A stretch of 64,000 bases of DNA from Stereocaulon alpinum (Eukaryota > Ascomycota > Lecanoromycetes > Lecanorales > Stereocaulaceae), in NCBI GenBank assembly GCA_018257865.1, contig JAEUBA010000011.1, positions 310,001 to 374,000 of the forward strand, given 5' to 3'. Under the pieces are notes generated by a model. It did not search any database. It saw nothing but the letters and a program-made list of their open reading frames with translations, and had not been told where the DNA came from. The number at the start of each line of letters is the position of its first letter. The first letter of the stretch is position 1. Of the stretch, positions 46,178-58,720 are shown piece by piece. The translations under genes and the position numbers were made by a program.

Positions 46178-49100
46178 CTATAGTATTTCGTCGAAGTCGT
46201 CTGCATTGTCCACCGTGGGTACCTTGTCTGGCACCGTAACAGTATATGACTCACCCTCAAACAGCAACTCGCCGTTCTTCTCCATAGTGGCCGGGTCTGC
46301 ATAGATTTGTACGTCCATATCCTTCTTTCCGAGGTTAAACACTCGTAGAATCACGTAGACTTCTGTTGCTGTTGGCTGATTCTCGATCAGGGCCGTGCGT
46401 CTCATCTGCATAGACCCGTGTTAGCCTTGGGCCTCTTCAAGCTCCATAACGACACATCTTGACATATACATGGGTAACGGCGGGGCCAACTAACTCTTCG
46501 GACTTGCGCTTTACTCATGAAGAATCGAGTTTCGCATTCACCAGTTGTGGTCTTCACCTCCAAGTAGTACTTAATTCTGGCGCCTTGCTGGAGACTCTCT
46601 CTCGGTAAGTATGGGGCCAGTATTTCAGATAGTATGTACTCTGGGCCTTCGTCCCAGTACACAATGTCTGCGGTTTCCGGCCCTGTCCATGTAGGCATAT
46701 CTCTATACTTCTCGTGCACGCAGACTTCGCCCCTAATAGTGCTCTTCCAGTTGTCGCGGTTGAAATTGGGCAACTCCCATTTATTCAGGATGAGCTCGAA
46801 GGCCTGCATCGAAGACTGTCAGGATTTGTCTGTGCATGAGAGACAACGTCAGTCAGCAACGTACATAGAGTTCTCCCGCCGCTCCAAGCTTGATGTCATG
46901 CCGAATCTGATTTTCAGAGCGAACGCCAAACGGTGTGTCCGAGAGCGCAACGGGTGTAGCATTCTGATCTTTGCTTGGTGTCAATTCAGTGACCATTATT
47001 TCGCACATTCGACACTCACCTCCACTAACTGACGCTATCACGTAGTCAAGGAGCGCTTTGTATTTTGTATTGTTAATGCCGTCCGAGCTTATCCCAGCTC
47101 CGGCAGGTGTGGGTACTGGCGTGAACCCCGACCTCGGCGTAGTCGGGAAAAGAGTGGATGACTGTGAGATGGGCGTGGATACGTTGTTCTCGTACCAAAG
47201 AGGCGTACTGGTTCGGCTACCTAATGCATTTGAAGTTGACGCATATCGTGGAACATAAGGATCAGAACCTGGAGTACTTGCTCGGGATTGCCTTGGCTGT
47301 TCCAGATATGTGCTCGACGTATCGTGCGGGGCAGATCCCCGTGCATCCTCTGGAGATTCGTCACCTGGTATTCGATGCGAAACAGGGTCTGTCCATGGAA
47401 GTCGCATCAAACCGAGGTCGGTGAGCAGATCATCGAGCACATATGCATTTGCCTTGAAGACATCGCCAAAAGCTTTGACTGCTGCACGGTTGTTGATGCC
47501 TAGGTGACTGACCAATCTGCTAGGCAATGTATTAAGGAAGCATAGCTCTCTATCCTTTCGGTCTTTGGGAACGTAAAAACGCAGCTGCTTTTCATCCTCC
47601 TCAACATGCAAAATACTGCGTGCGCCTTCCACCATGACTGGAGAAGCTGCCTTGAGAGAAAGGGTGAGGGTCTTCGATATTCCGTCACTTTCAAAGACGT
47701 CCGTGGCGCAGAATTTCTGGTACAAAGCTTTGTTCTGTGGAGCCGTGGCTCCATAATGGACCGCACAGCTAGATTCTCAATAGTTAGTCCGGACATTAGG
47801 GCGTCGCTAAGCTACCTACCGAAATAATGCATAAGCTTTCTCTTTGACATCCTGGCTGACTCTTGATATCCGTGAAGACACGTTCACAGTCGTAGCCTCG
47901 CTGACGTTTTCTGACATGAATCTGCCCTCTAGGCCCATAGCTGATATGAAAGGTCGTAATGCATGGGCTTCCTCTAGAGTGTAGTCCAACACAGCTACCC
48001 GATACCTAAATAGCTTCTCATACTCGTCGCGATCGACTATGGCGAAGACATCGGTGCTAGATTTCAGATTGATAAGGCCGTCGGTGTTCCTCACAGGCAG
48101 TACTGGTGATGCTTCTAATGCGTCGAGTGCTCCTTGGTGGGGTCTATACGAGTTGATTTCTTTGATCATCTCTTTCACAGCAGTAATTGAAGGCTTCTTA
48201 GCTCCGTCCACGAGAAGCTTCAACTCCTGCACATACATGGCGATATTTGGCTCCTCGACTTTCAAATTATTGACGAAGAACTCTCGTAGATCTGAATAAG
48301 CACTAGCAATAGCGAATTTGCCGGAAATACGGGTGTCATTGGCCCACAGGCACGATGACGGTGGATGCCACCGCTTTTGTTGCGAAATGTACACCAAAGC
48401 CCCCTCTTCGAATTGTTCGCTATTTAGTTTATCGATCAGCGAAACCATTCAACAAATACTACAAGGATAGCTGTGCGCACCGTATGTACTCCCAATCGTT
48501 CTCATTAGGTTGATCTTGTGCAATACAAAGGTACATGCTTGATAGGTCGGCACTAGATCTAAAACTTTCCTTCTCTTTCTTGATTTGTGCTATGTACTGT
48601 GGCCATCCTGCATTTGTAATCTGCAATATACCGTGGAAGAGGCGCTTAAGCCCTGAATTTCCGCGATATAGAGCGGTGTTGGCGAGAGGGTGCCACAGAT
48701 CGAGGAAACCGGGTGCTTCCCACACACATTCCTCGGGGTCAGTCCAAAAAGCATCAATAGCATCGTAAGACGGTACAAAGACGGTTTCTTCGTCAAGGAA
48801 TAAGGCACTGCGAGCCATTAGCCTAATTCGAAAACGGATAAGCGACGAACTCACTTGAGCTGGGGATGATCAGCGACCTTGCTGTGCTTCTCAAGTTCGC
48901 AGTACACGGCAAATACTTTGTCCACTGCCTTAAGGTCTTTTGCCGGGATTGATCTGAAGTGCCGAAGCATGTAGATGTAGAAGTCAAGATCATCCTCTTG
49001 ACGAACATGGAGTGTTTTGAGGAAGTCCCATTCCGACGGCGAGCTTTGACGAAGCTCACTGGGTAGCTTCAGGAATGGAACAGCACCCTCAGCTCCTAGA

Positions 49101-51610
49101 TCGGTACAGCGTTGCTTGAGATGTGGTAAAGGCAAGTAAGTTCTCCCTAATGATTCCTCTGTTGCACCTTCGCAAGGTACGCGCGCCTTCGAGAGAGTTT
49201 CTATAATCTCATCCTTCATCGAGCGACTATAGGAGCTCCAATGCGCTTTCAAAGTTCCTACCAATCGTTCTTTGCGGTTCTCCATGATATGAACAAAGAT
49301 TTCTGAAAGCTTGACGCCATCCTTAGGACTGACAAGACGTGGAACAGCTCGGATCTTTGCAAATTTGACGAGCCATTCCCTCCAAGAGAGACCGAATCGG
49401 TGCGATTCGGGAGGAATAACACCAAGGTATTCCTTGTTGATAAAGTGAGCATCGAATGAAGGTGCAACAACCTTGTCACCGTCCAAGACCCGCATTGAAA
49501 GCATCTTGGTACCATATTCATCTTCTGACTCAAAATACAAATCATCGACGGTCAAATCATCTCTTCCCAACGTTACAAAGGAGCGGTATACAGGCAAATG
49601 ATTCAGGTCCTTCAGATATATAGTTTTATCTATAGTCTTTTCGTCTTTAGGAAGGTGCCAATATAGGTAGCGGAGATGCTCTATAGAGTGCTGTAGGTTA
49701 ACTGTGTTCCACCTATTGTATCTCCGGATGATAAGTGCAATCACGTCCTTAGGCACGCATGTTCTAACACCTAAGTCGGAGAACAATGCTATACGAGCTG
49801 GCACTTCCAGTGTTGTAGGTTTGACAAGCCGTAGACCTAGGTCAGAAGGTACCGACACATCAAGATTCTTTGGGAAAAAGACTGGTCCCGAATCAACAGA
49901 GACCCATTCTCCATTCTTCAAAGGGATCAGCGATAACCCCCGGACTATCGTTGTTTCCGGCCACTTGCGTATGAATGGGAGCCTGAGTAGTTCCGCACTT
50001 CGGGTGTGCCATGGCCTAGTAGTGGTTGGTGACTTCATCTTCGAATTGGGTCTGCTTAGATCTGCGTGCACTCTCTCCAAGGTTTCCCCAATACTAACCT
50101 TCTGAACATCAAGAGCGTCCAAAGCTGATTTATCTAGCAGGTCATACCCCTTTGACAAGTACAGCTCCGTGGGAAGGTCGTCAAACAGTGGCTCTCCATG
50201 TTCGTCAAGAGCGTCTCCTGGAAGCCACTTCAATTGGCTAGGGATTTTCCAGAACTTCCCGCTTCGAGATAACAAGATTGGCGATTGCTTCAGCAGTACT
50301 ACTATCTTTGGTAGGAGCTCGGCCCAAAACTTGTCAGAGATAGTCTTGCCTGGAAGGTACCGCACCCAATGAAATCGGAGTGTTGGATGCTTGCAAAATT
50401 GGAGTACTGCGTCCTGAAAGGTACGAGCTACGCCGTCAAGTATGGCTCCGTTCCATGCCGATTGGAATACATCCTGGCGACTAGCGGGAACGACAAAGTT
50501 GGATTGGATTTGGAACTATGCTGAATGAGCAAATGGTTTGTGCTCTTGGAGCAGACGGTTATGCTTACATTGAATCCCACTTGACGAACGGGCAGGTATG
50601 CAAACACATGCTGCTGCTCGATGATCGGGATCGATCGAGAATCGAAGGGGAAAGCAAGTACTACTTCCGCCTGGTTTTGACCTTGTCGATGGACGTCCTT
50701 TGGAAGATTGCCGACCATTCTTCTCGTAACATGGTACTGAGTCACTTTGGGCGCATCATGAAGAGAGGTTTTGGTCACTACACTTCGGCAATCTGCCGCG
50801 TTGTATTGATATGAGTATCTTGTCTTAGACTCAAGGCCCATATTGTTGAAGATGGTGACAGTAAGGGTTTTCAGCTTCGTGAGAAACATCAGAACGCTAT
50901 CAGGAAGTGTTTCAGGATCAGTAACCTCCTTGATGAGTTTTGCGGAGTCGGTCGTGGGGCCAAGGAACAGTGTGATCCGTGTGCGGATGTTTCCGGGCAA
51001 GGTTTGAGGCTCCTCAAAGAATGGCGTAACCATGCCCAGCCCAGGTTCTCCGCGAGTGTGCTTGAAAGAGAAAGAGAAAGGTTCAGATTGTATATGCACT
51101 TTCGATGCAACCTTGAATACGGACTTGAACCCAATACCTTTCTCGCCGATATAGCGCTGTTGTTGCTGGTTGGTCGTTTTGGTGCTTTGAGTTACCTTGC
51201 AGATGGCCACGACATGTTTTTCCTCAAAGCCATCCTCGTTTGAGTCGATAACGATTTTGTCAGGATGGAATGTGAAGTTCAAAAATGGCTCTTCCCTGGC
51301 GAATGCTACTTTTGCTGCTTTCGTATATTGATTGTCCTCCGCGTTCTGGATGAGTTCGAACATGAATCTCGCATCTGAGGAGTAGAGATCGGTAGCAAGA
51401 CTGAGTCCAAGTCAGTAATTTGGTGGTTATGAGGGGCTCATTGGAGCTAATTCACGTTTCAATTGAACCCGCGAGTTGAGTTGAGAGGCTTTGGATAGAG
51501 TCCAAGACATCCGGAGGCGTTCGTGCCCGGTCCTCCGGCGTAATGCCTCCATTACTAATTCTGGTCTTGTTGATGAGAGCACGGGCTTGCTCCCGAGTTA
51601 ACGCGGCCAT
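46178..51610 (-). CDS. NO VEIN-like GHKL ATPase with C-terminal DUF3883
   Basis: Eight exons (51610-51456, 51400-50569, 50515-48855, 48807-48481, 48419-47820, 47768-46865, 46803-46495, 46405-46178) encode 1671 aa; every junction keeps phase. The N-terminal ATPase has the N-box ELIQNAEDN (67-75) and the glycine lid GEKGIGFKSVFKV (about 137-149), the Bergerat fold shared by Hsp90, MutL and sacsin. The middle 1000 residues have no domain I know. The C-terminal region (about 1490-1600) has DWKSTIRGEV-like, TADIVYWDEG and YYLEVKTTTG, then MSKAQ, matching DUF3883/NOV_C, a restriction-endonuclease-like fold in which EVK is the core motif. The G1 box usually read DxGxG is SNEDGF here. Function in fungi is unknown. 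Plant NOV affects vein patterning. Bacterial GHKL/DUF3883 proteins often lie near defence genes. Confidence 0.88.
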
Positions 51611-53221
51611 GCCTTGACTCTAGAGACGATGGTCATCCAAAAGGACAGCGCTGGCGTTGCCGATACTCACGTAAGCACGTAGCCGACTGCGACATGAGGA
51701 GCGACCATGATGATCAAATGGATAAGTAGAGTCCAGGATTCATTCTCGCTTCTCTGATTCAGGTGGGTTAGCTAAACACAGATCTTCGATAGACTTGTCT
51801 TCTCGCGAAGTAGCGAGTACATCATCTCGTGAAGCGTCAAGGGAAATGAGGTCCACCGTGATCAAGCAAAAGCGAGGTGGGAGTCACATGGACCATCTTT
51901 TCACAGCCATTGCTATAATAGGCACATTAGATGCAGCGTTTATTAGAGGCCCACCTCGGTCAACCGTTTCATCCTTGGTGTGGCGCAGCGCCAGTGCGTG
52001 TATGTGCGTTGGTACATGTTGAGCAACTCCTGGTTAATCCAGCAATTGCACATCGAATGGCATCATTCAGGGGGTCGAATCAGACTAGCGATCAGAGACC
52101 CTTCCGCTATTGGCCCGAAAGCGTAGGGTAGTGAATCCTACATGCAGGTCGAATTTTCAGGTGCAAAAAAAGCCCCCAAAGAATATCTCGGATTGGCTAG
52201 TATTTCGTACTATCACGTTTCATATCTGCTCTGCCCCCTGGAAGTGGCGCAGCACTCGCTAGGTAGCCATTGGATCCCAACCTCATCAATGGACGTTTCG
52301 TCAGCTTGTAGGATGTTCTTGTCCCTCTTATGCTCTCTTATATCCAGCAAGAAAGAACGAAGAGCATGGTAGGAGCCGTGATCAGTGAGCTTTGGAGCAA
52401 TATCCAGGAGCATTGCGAGGAATTGTAGAGGTTGCAAGAACAACCCGCCGAGGCCACACTCAGCGCTTAGACCGGGCGCTCCGATTTAGTGGGGTTCCCG
52501 GGCCGGTCACCTCCCTGAACGGATCTCAAGCCGCCTAGGCTCGGTGCCAACAAGATCATCTTCTCCGTATCCGCCGCGGGGTCATGGTGGTCGGTTTTGC
52601 AGCCTGGCACAAGATGAAATCTCGCTTTCACTTACAAATATGTAAATACCGAAAAGACGAACGTGTCGTATAGTGAAACTTGAGTACTTAACCCCTTATT
52701 GTCAGTTGTACCGCTTAATAAATTCTAGTTGTAATTCTCCCGGCGGCGGCGCGAACTATTTTGCTGACACACCGAGTCAAGGTGGGGGCTACGTACTACC
52801 CCTATGTAAAGCCATATTGTAGCCTCGGGGAATGTTCGTGAATTCATGCTGAGTGAATGCGGTCATTGACATAGAATTGAACACGAAGAAGATGATCAGT
52901 CAGTCATGTGGTAAGCGGCGCTAGCGACGGTCGACCGAAGATGGCACGTCCGAGTCTCCTTGCCGGGACGCTTGTCGACTACAGATAGATTAAATGAGCC
53001 TAGAGATGACTGCTTAGCTTTTGCAGGATTCGAACGCTTTTCGGCCCTGAAGAAGGATCCATCATCTTGTTAACACCAAGGTGTGTACTTCTCTGCTTAT
53101 GTGGTTGTACAAAGTCCTCAACTCGTTGCCTAATGACTTTCGCACAACATACATAGAACTCTGTGCACTCTATCTCATTTGAATCCATACTAAAGACCCC
53201 TACCCTTCCTTCAGAACAGCA
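51611..53221. other. Intergenic region, 1.6 kb
   Basis: Upstream of the divergently arranged ATPase and hydrolase genes. A 76-codon minus frame at 52213-52443 (with ALRSFLLDIREHKRDK) is protein-like but isolated and is not supported as a gene. The remainder has no recognised feature. Confidence 0.5.
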
Positions 53222-54004
53222 ATGTCTAAGCCAACATTGATCTTTGTCCCTGGCGCCTGGCACACGCCTTCGGTCTTCTCGCGTCTGATCGATAGACTCT
53301 CTACACATGGCTACGTCTCTCATGGCCTCTCCCTTCCTTCCGTTGGCGCCAAACCTGGCCTTCCAGACTTCAATGCCGACGTGTTAGCCCTACAGGAGCT
53401 TATCAACAGAAGTGTGTCTGCGGGAGAAGACGTGATCGTGATACTCTGGTCTTATGGAGGGGTCATCGGCACCGAAGGCGTTCTGCCATCAATGCTCAAG
53501 TCCAAGCGCGAAGTCGAAGGCAAACTGGGCGGTATCGTACATCTCGTATTCCTCGCTGCGCCAGCACTGAAAGTGGGCATGAGTGTCCAGCGATCGAACC
53601 CAGACAATACTCCCGAAAATGCTGGCGAACTTGCCTTTTTCGACGAAGAGGCGGGCACGGTGACAATCAACCCCATACTCGCACCCATGTTGTTCTACAA
53701 CGATGTCGAAGATCAAGACGTCGTCAAAGAGTTGGTGGCTGGCATGAAGTCTATGAGTGTTGGTGCGCTTAGAAGTGAGCTCACTAGAGCGGCTTGGGAA
53801 TACACTCCGGCCACTTTTGTGATCTGCGAGAAGGATTTCGGGCTCCCTGTGAAGTTAGCGGAGGAACAGTTGAAGGCAGCCAGGGAATCAGTCCCAGGAG
53901 CGTTCCGAACAGTGGAGAGGTGCGCGGCGGGGCATGTTCCATTTATTAGTATGCCAGGAAGGGTTGTTGAGATATTGAGAAGGGTTGCAGGGGAAGCTGT
54001 GTGA
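53222..54004 (+). CDS. Alpha/beta hydrolase
   Basis: Single exon, 260 aa, cytosolic. Oxyanion-hole region FVPGAWHTP (8-16) and nucleophile elbow LWSYGGVIG with Ser 77; usual members have HSYGG, so Trp replaces His before the Ser. Possible acid Asp in CEKDFGLP (about 206) and catalytic His in AAGHVPFIS (about 240). This is the small Abhydrolase_6 (AB hydrolase-1 like) family related to plant methyl-esterases/hydroxynitrile lyases (SABP2-like) and bacterial esterases. It probably hydrolyses a small ester. No neighbouring pathway gene indicates the substrate. Confidence 0.88.
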   Translation: MSKPTLIFVPGAWHTPSVFSRLIDRLSTHGYVSHGLSLPSVGAKPGLPDFNADVLALQELINRSVSAGEDVIVILWSYGGVIGTEGVLPSMLKSKREVEGKLGGIVHLVFLAAPALKVGMSVQRSNPDNTPENAGELAFFDEEAGTVTINPILAPMLFYNDVEDQDVVKELVAGMKSMSVGALRSELTRAAWEYTPATFVICEKDFGLPVKLAEEQLKAARESVPGAFRTVERCAAGHVPFISMPGRVVEILRRVAGEAV

Positions 54005-55190
54005 ATGCTTGCATTATTGTCCCTTGACTCAATGCAGTGGAATTCCGACTTCTTACATGTGATTGACATCTATCAAGCCTTCACCCGATACCGCCTTCTA
54101 ACAGTTACTTTGACCTGCCATGTCATTATGCACGTTGGGCAATCCATACACTAAATTCCTCGTTCCGCTCCAGTCGATCCGCCTGACGATGTTCGAGGAA
54201 AAGCTAAAGCTCAATCCAGTGCGTCAATCAAGACACCAACTTGACAGCGAGAAGCGTTTCCTGTCATAGCAATTACAGATGTATTGAGAGCCAAGATAAT
54301 CTGAATGCTATTCGTTCTGGCGTTGAATAAAGGGGCACGTCCCGCCCAGAGAAGGGATTCCCACCCCTGAATGGGATAAATTGCCCCTGTAAACTGCATG
54401 GACCATTCTTGACCCACAGTCAATATAATTCCCGTGTAATGCTCGTGTAGACTTGTCACAAATCTATCAACAAATCATATGAAGGTCACAAAGATGAAAC
54501 AATGAAACAATGAACCTGAAGTTTTGTCAGTGGGACGTTGCAGTCCTTTGACAGGTCATGTTCCCTTGTCGGACAACAATTCTGACATTGACTCCGTGAA
54601 AGCGAGATTACAGGTCCCTTCAGATGTAACGTGCCGCGTCATTTCGATTGAAGGAGAATGAATGCATGGGTATTGTAGGTGGAGATTTGACATCTTATTC
54701 CTTTGGCGGGTCGAATCATGATCGAGATCAACCGCGGTCGCGCTACGTGGTCAGCTGATGATTGGTGAGATCGTGCCGAGATAAAGTCAATCTTCAGGCG
54801 TTTCACAGAGTTTCACGTTTCATAGATGAATTGGACCCCAATTTCCGATTCGGGTCAGAGCGCTATGCCCTGATGAAGGGATCTCGGGGATCCACCATCA
54901 GGGGCAAAGAGGGGCTCGCCGGCCGTGGCGCCTAGCTGATAGTGATCGCTGCCCGCAAGATCTTCCTTCTTTCTTACTTCTTCTTACAATAACACCGACA
55001 ACACCACCACGTTCCCTCACCTTCCACCACCCACGTTCTTTGACAGAACATCCACTCCTTACTTTCCTTCTGGTCTCGACTGACCACCACGTTCATTTAC
55101 ACGAACCAACTCGTCTTCTGAAGCCCCGGCCGGCATCGTCAAACACACCACCAACTTTCCCCAACAACTCACAAGATATCCTCCTCTACG
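54005..55190. other. Intergenic region and GH128 promoter
   Basis: 1.2 kb. The last 230 bases before the glucanase gene are pyrimidine-rich (CTTCCTTCTTTCTTACTT near 54961), typical of leaders of well-expressed fungal genes. The rest is without recognised features. Confidence 0.5.
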
Positions 55191-56696
55191 ATGAAGACCG
55201 CCGTTACCATCCTCCTCCTTCCAGCAGCGCTGGCATGGCCTAGTAACAATGGCCACGGTCATAACCTTGCACGCCATGTTCATCATCACTCCTCGGGTAG
55301 TACGCTTCCAAGTGGCACAGCAGCAGGTCCATTTGGCATGAACAACAACACTGCTAGCCAAGCTGCTACTGCAGTCGGCGCTGCTGATAGCGCTACATCT
55401 ACCGCCTACCTCAGCCTATATAGCACCCTCTACCAGACACTGAGCGGCGCGGCACCAGCAGAGTCTGCTACTGTGGCTCCAGGAGGTTCTCCAGGTGGTG
55501 CTGCAGGTGGTGCTCCAGGCGGCTCTTCAGGTGGCGCTGCAGGTGCAGGTAGTGCCGCTGGCGTCTGCGGAGGAACAGTCACCGTGACAAACGCTAATAC
55601 TGTTACTGTTACCGTCAATGGCGGAGGAGCAGAAGCCGGGACGTCTGCGCCACCTGCAACCCTGACTCCAGTAACTCCGGAGAGCCAAGTTCCAGTGGCT
55701 CCAGTGACGCCATCTTCCACGGCACCTGAGATGGCACTACCGCCGGTGAAGCAGTCCTCGGTCCCTTCCCCTGTCGCTCCAATCTCGCAAGCTGCATCAC
55801 CTGTGCAGAAGGATGTAACTCCATCCTCCAGCTCCGTACCCAGCACTGCGCTTCCAGCCGCCCAGGCGGCTGTATCAACGCCATCCCCCGTTGCTGCCAC
55901 AACTAACAACCAGGCTGCCGCGCCCGCGGGAAGCAAGCGTGGGCTTTTCATACCCACATCAGGAGATGGGACACAAAGCGACTACGTGAAAGCCTTCAAC
56001 GCCAATCCAGGAAAGATCTCGTGGATCGTCAACCAATTTTCGTCACCCCCACCAGACCTCAGCACCTCAGCATTCGAATACGTTCCCCAGTGTTACGACA
56101 AATTCTCCGACAAAGACAACCAATGGACCACCAACGCAAAGAGAGCTGTAGCAGCAGGGGGCAAGCATTTCCTCGCCTTTGGAGAAGCCAACACACCCAA
56201 TGACCAGGGGTTCTACATGGACGCTTCCACCGCTGCTTCAACCTTCATGACAATGTTGCAACCGTACTCCAAGCAAGGCATCAAGATCGGATCCCCAGGA
56301 ACCCTTGCCATGTCTTGGGACATTCAATGGCAAGAAGATTTCCTGGCTGCATGCCAGCCACTCGGCTGCAGTATCAGCTGGATTTCGGGTCATTGGTTCA
56401 GCCCCTGTGGATCTGCCTCGCCGCAGTCATTGGCAGATACTTTCTACGGAACTGTCGATGTCTACAAAGGCATCGCCAAGAAGTATGGCTTGAAAGTTTG
56501 GATTGACAACTTTACCCTGAACTGCACGAGCGATACGCAGAAAGCGTTCTTGGACATTGTTGTCCCCAAGCTGGACGCCGATGATATGATTGAGCGCTAT
56601 GGCTATGTCTCGAGAACCGAGGTCACGGACGGAAAAGGTTTCCTCAACACTGATGGAACCATCTCCGATCTCGGCCTACACTACGCCAACATGTAA
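55191..56696 (+). CDS. Secreted GH128-like wall beta-1,3-glucanase family protein
   Basis: Single exon, 501 aa. Signal peptide (MKTAVTILLLPAALA), then a 230-residue Gly/Ala/Pro/Ser/Thr-rich linker with PGGSPGGAAGG repeats and a TVTVTNANTVTV stretch. The catalytic-like domain (about 250-501) begins GLFIPTSG. It has the glycosyl-hydrolase catalytic-core pattern: KHFLAFGEANTPN (Glu 332), GSPGTLAMSWD, ISWISGHWFSPCG and KVWIDNFTLNC. In GH128 enzymes I know, the strand equivalent to WIDNF usually reads WxTEF, with Glu as nucleophile; here it is Asn. It probably sits in the cell wall and binds or remodels beta-1,3-glucan; hydrolytic activity is doubtful. Cys pairs in the domain support extracellular folding. 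Confidence 0.86.
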   Translation: MKTAVTILLLPAALAWPSNNGHGHNLARHVHHHSSGSTLPSGTAAGPFGMNNNTASQAATAVGAADSATSTAYLSLYSTLYQTLSGAAPAESATVAPGGSPGGAAGGAPGGSSGGAAGAGSAAGVCGGTVTVTNANTVTVTVNGGGAEAGTSAPPATLTPVTPESQVPVAPVTPSSTAPEMALPPVKQSSVPSPVAPISQAASPVQKDVTPSSSSVPSTALPAAQAAVSTPSPVAATTNNQAAAPAGSKRGLFIPTSGDGTQSDYVKAFNANPGKISWIVNQFSSPPPDLSTSAFEYVPQCYDKFSDKDNQWTTNAKRAVAAGGKHFLAFGEANTPNDQGFYMDASTAASTFMTMLQPYSKQGIKIGSPGTLAMSWDIQWQEDFLAACQPLGCSISWISGHWFSPCGSASPQSLADTFYGTVDVYKGIAKKYGLKVWIDNFTLNCTSDTQKAFLDIVVPKLDADDMIERYGYVSRTEVTDGKGFLNTDGTISDLGLHYANM

Positions 56697-58720
56697 CCCC
56701 AAAACTCAGCATCAGCATAGCGCAAGGCGTTGAGTGGTCTGAGACTACATGGGTCAGCGTCACGGGATACTCGATGGATATGAAAAGTTTGATGGATGTG
56801 GAGGAATGGGGTTTTACTGGCTCTCTAGACGATAGCTTCCAGGCGCTTCCGAGGGGAGTTGCTGTTCGCTTCTTGATGACACTCTTTTTAACTTCATGTA
56901 CCCAGATTTGAACAACACTTGGCTAAGGATCAGTGTGCATGAATGGTAAATAGCCTATTCGGCTCATGTAACAAAATCAAATGCTCTTACACACATACCT
57001 TTATCCTGGGTGTTTCGAAATTACTATCTGCACTCCCGAGCAACCAGATAAGCAATATTCCCTGCAGCTTACCTACCTTATCTCCGTACATACACCTTGT
57101 CACATCCCTTACGACATGCTACCCATGCACCTACCCATCTGCCATCTCATCAAAACCCCACAATACCCAAGGTGCAGTAGTATTACTCACCCCATGCATT
57201 ACCGAACACGTCCACTCAGGGGCTAATCTACACCTTATCTTGCCCTAAGGCGCCTATCAGTATGGCCTTAAGATACATGGCTATCTGTGGATACTGCACA
57301 CAAAGTCTCGGGTAATATCTTCCACTCTGATTTCCAATCTCGCTGAAACCACAATCACGTCCACTGTCCAGAAGACTCGTGACATTATCTCGGAATTGTG
57401 GCTGCAGGCTACCACTTTGTGCTGCCTTGGGCATGAATTATTATTGAATGTTCGCTAAGCGCCCTCATGTCGATATTTGCAGAGGGTGCATGGAGGTGAA
57501 ACGCGTCACGAAGAAACTGTGAATTTGATAGGATGCTGGCGAGGTGGGTCTCGGAGAATGCTTGAGGGGTAGGGGGGAAGGGTGCAGGGTTTGTGATACT
57601 GGGGTTGGTTGATTAGGAGGTGTGTTTGGGATACGAGGGGTTGGTGCAGGGGGAGGCTAAATCACTGGGAATTTGGGGTGCTGGTATTAGTGGAATGAAA
57701 GTCATTTTACATGTGGATTTCTGTCATGCTGGTTCAGGAGGAGGTTTAAGATGTGTACTGTGATGTGGCTTCTTGCTATCTCCGGGACGTTTATCAGGTT
57801 TTCAGGATTATTTTAGACGTCATTCGTTGAGCACATTGTCAAATCGCTTTCTTGAGACTTTTCCGCATCATTGTGATATCCATGCAGTTAGAGTGGTACG
57901 CGAGCACTCGGAGGCACGCGTCTGCAAATGCTCCCGTTGAGCTGTTGGTGCTCCTTGTGGTGCGAAATATGTTGGTTTGCATGGGTTTTGGGCACTGTAT
58001 CACGCTGAATACGCCTGCGAAACCTACCGCTACGGGTTTCCAGTTGTGGCATGCTACGGGAAAGATGCCAATTAAGGTCGCCTCGATGAGTGACGAAGAC
58101 CTCACCTGTGATATGATGACCATTTCTTTGCTCGGCCAAGTGTACTCTTAGGTCCATGAGAGAGCTGGGATGTATAACAAGGCTAATGTGGGAGCTTTCA
58201 TGTCGCTCGCCCCGTACTGGACGCGGCAAAGTCTTCAATTTTTGTATTAGCGAACGTACCTGGTCTCTAGGAGCGTCGGAAGGGGGTGACCATTTTGATG
58301 AAAGAGCCGCACGTTCAAGATGCTGGAATAGGGACTTACGGCATTTTACAAGCTTGGGCTATAGTACTCGCTGGGAGACTCTACGTTCCGCGAATAAGAG
58401 TCACCGCAAGCGAGATAGAAATTTTACTAGTTGCCTCCTGGTAAGGACTTGGAGATGTGACGGTATTGACCGAAATTGTTTTACCATTGCGAGCCTTTGT
58501 CTGGGTGTAGGAACGGGCCTACCAGCCCTACTGTAAGCTGCGCGGGGCAGTGCAGAGGCGCAGTAGGCGCGACCTACCTAGACTTCCAGGCAGGGTAAGG
58601 TATCCTCTAGGCTCAGCCGACTGCTGAGTCACTCCTAGTCATGATTTGCTCCTCACCTTGAGTCCTACATCGAACGATCTCAGAAACGTCCAGAGAGGTC
58701 GTGTCTCTGCTCACTACCTT
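56697..58720. other. Intergenic region, 2 kb
   Basis: The 3' flank of the glucanase gene, then mixed sequence with short frames on both strands (longest about 126 codons at 58156-58536, no motif). No gene, RNA or repeat supported. Confidence 0.5.

Noticed and set aside
52213..52443. 76-codon frame sharing ADETSI with a minus-strand stretch at 20-90
   Set aside because: Similarity is limited to about six residues and the flanks do not align; likely chance.
53020..53050. tRNA B-box-like word GTTCGAATCC on the minus strand
   Set aside because: No T-arm pairing, no acceptor stem and no A-box at the right distance.
55430..55957. 175-codon minus-strand frame rich in Gly, Ala and Thr
   Set aside because: Reverse reading of the low-complexity linker of the GH128-like protein.
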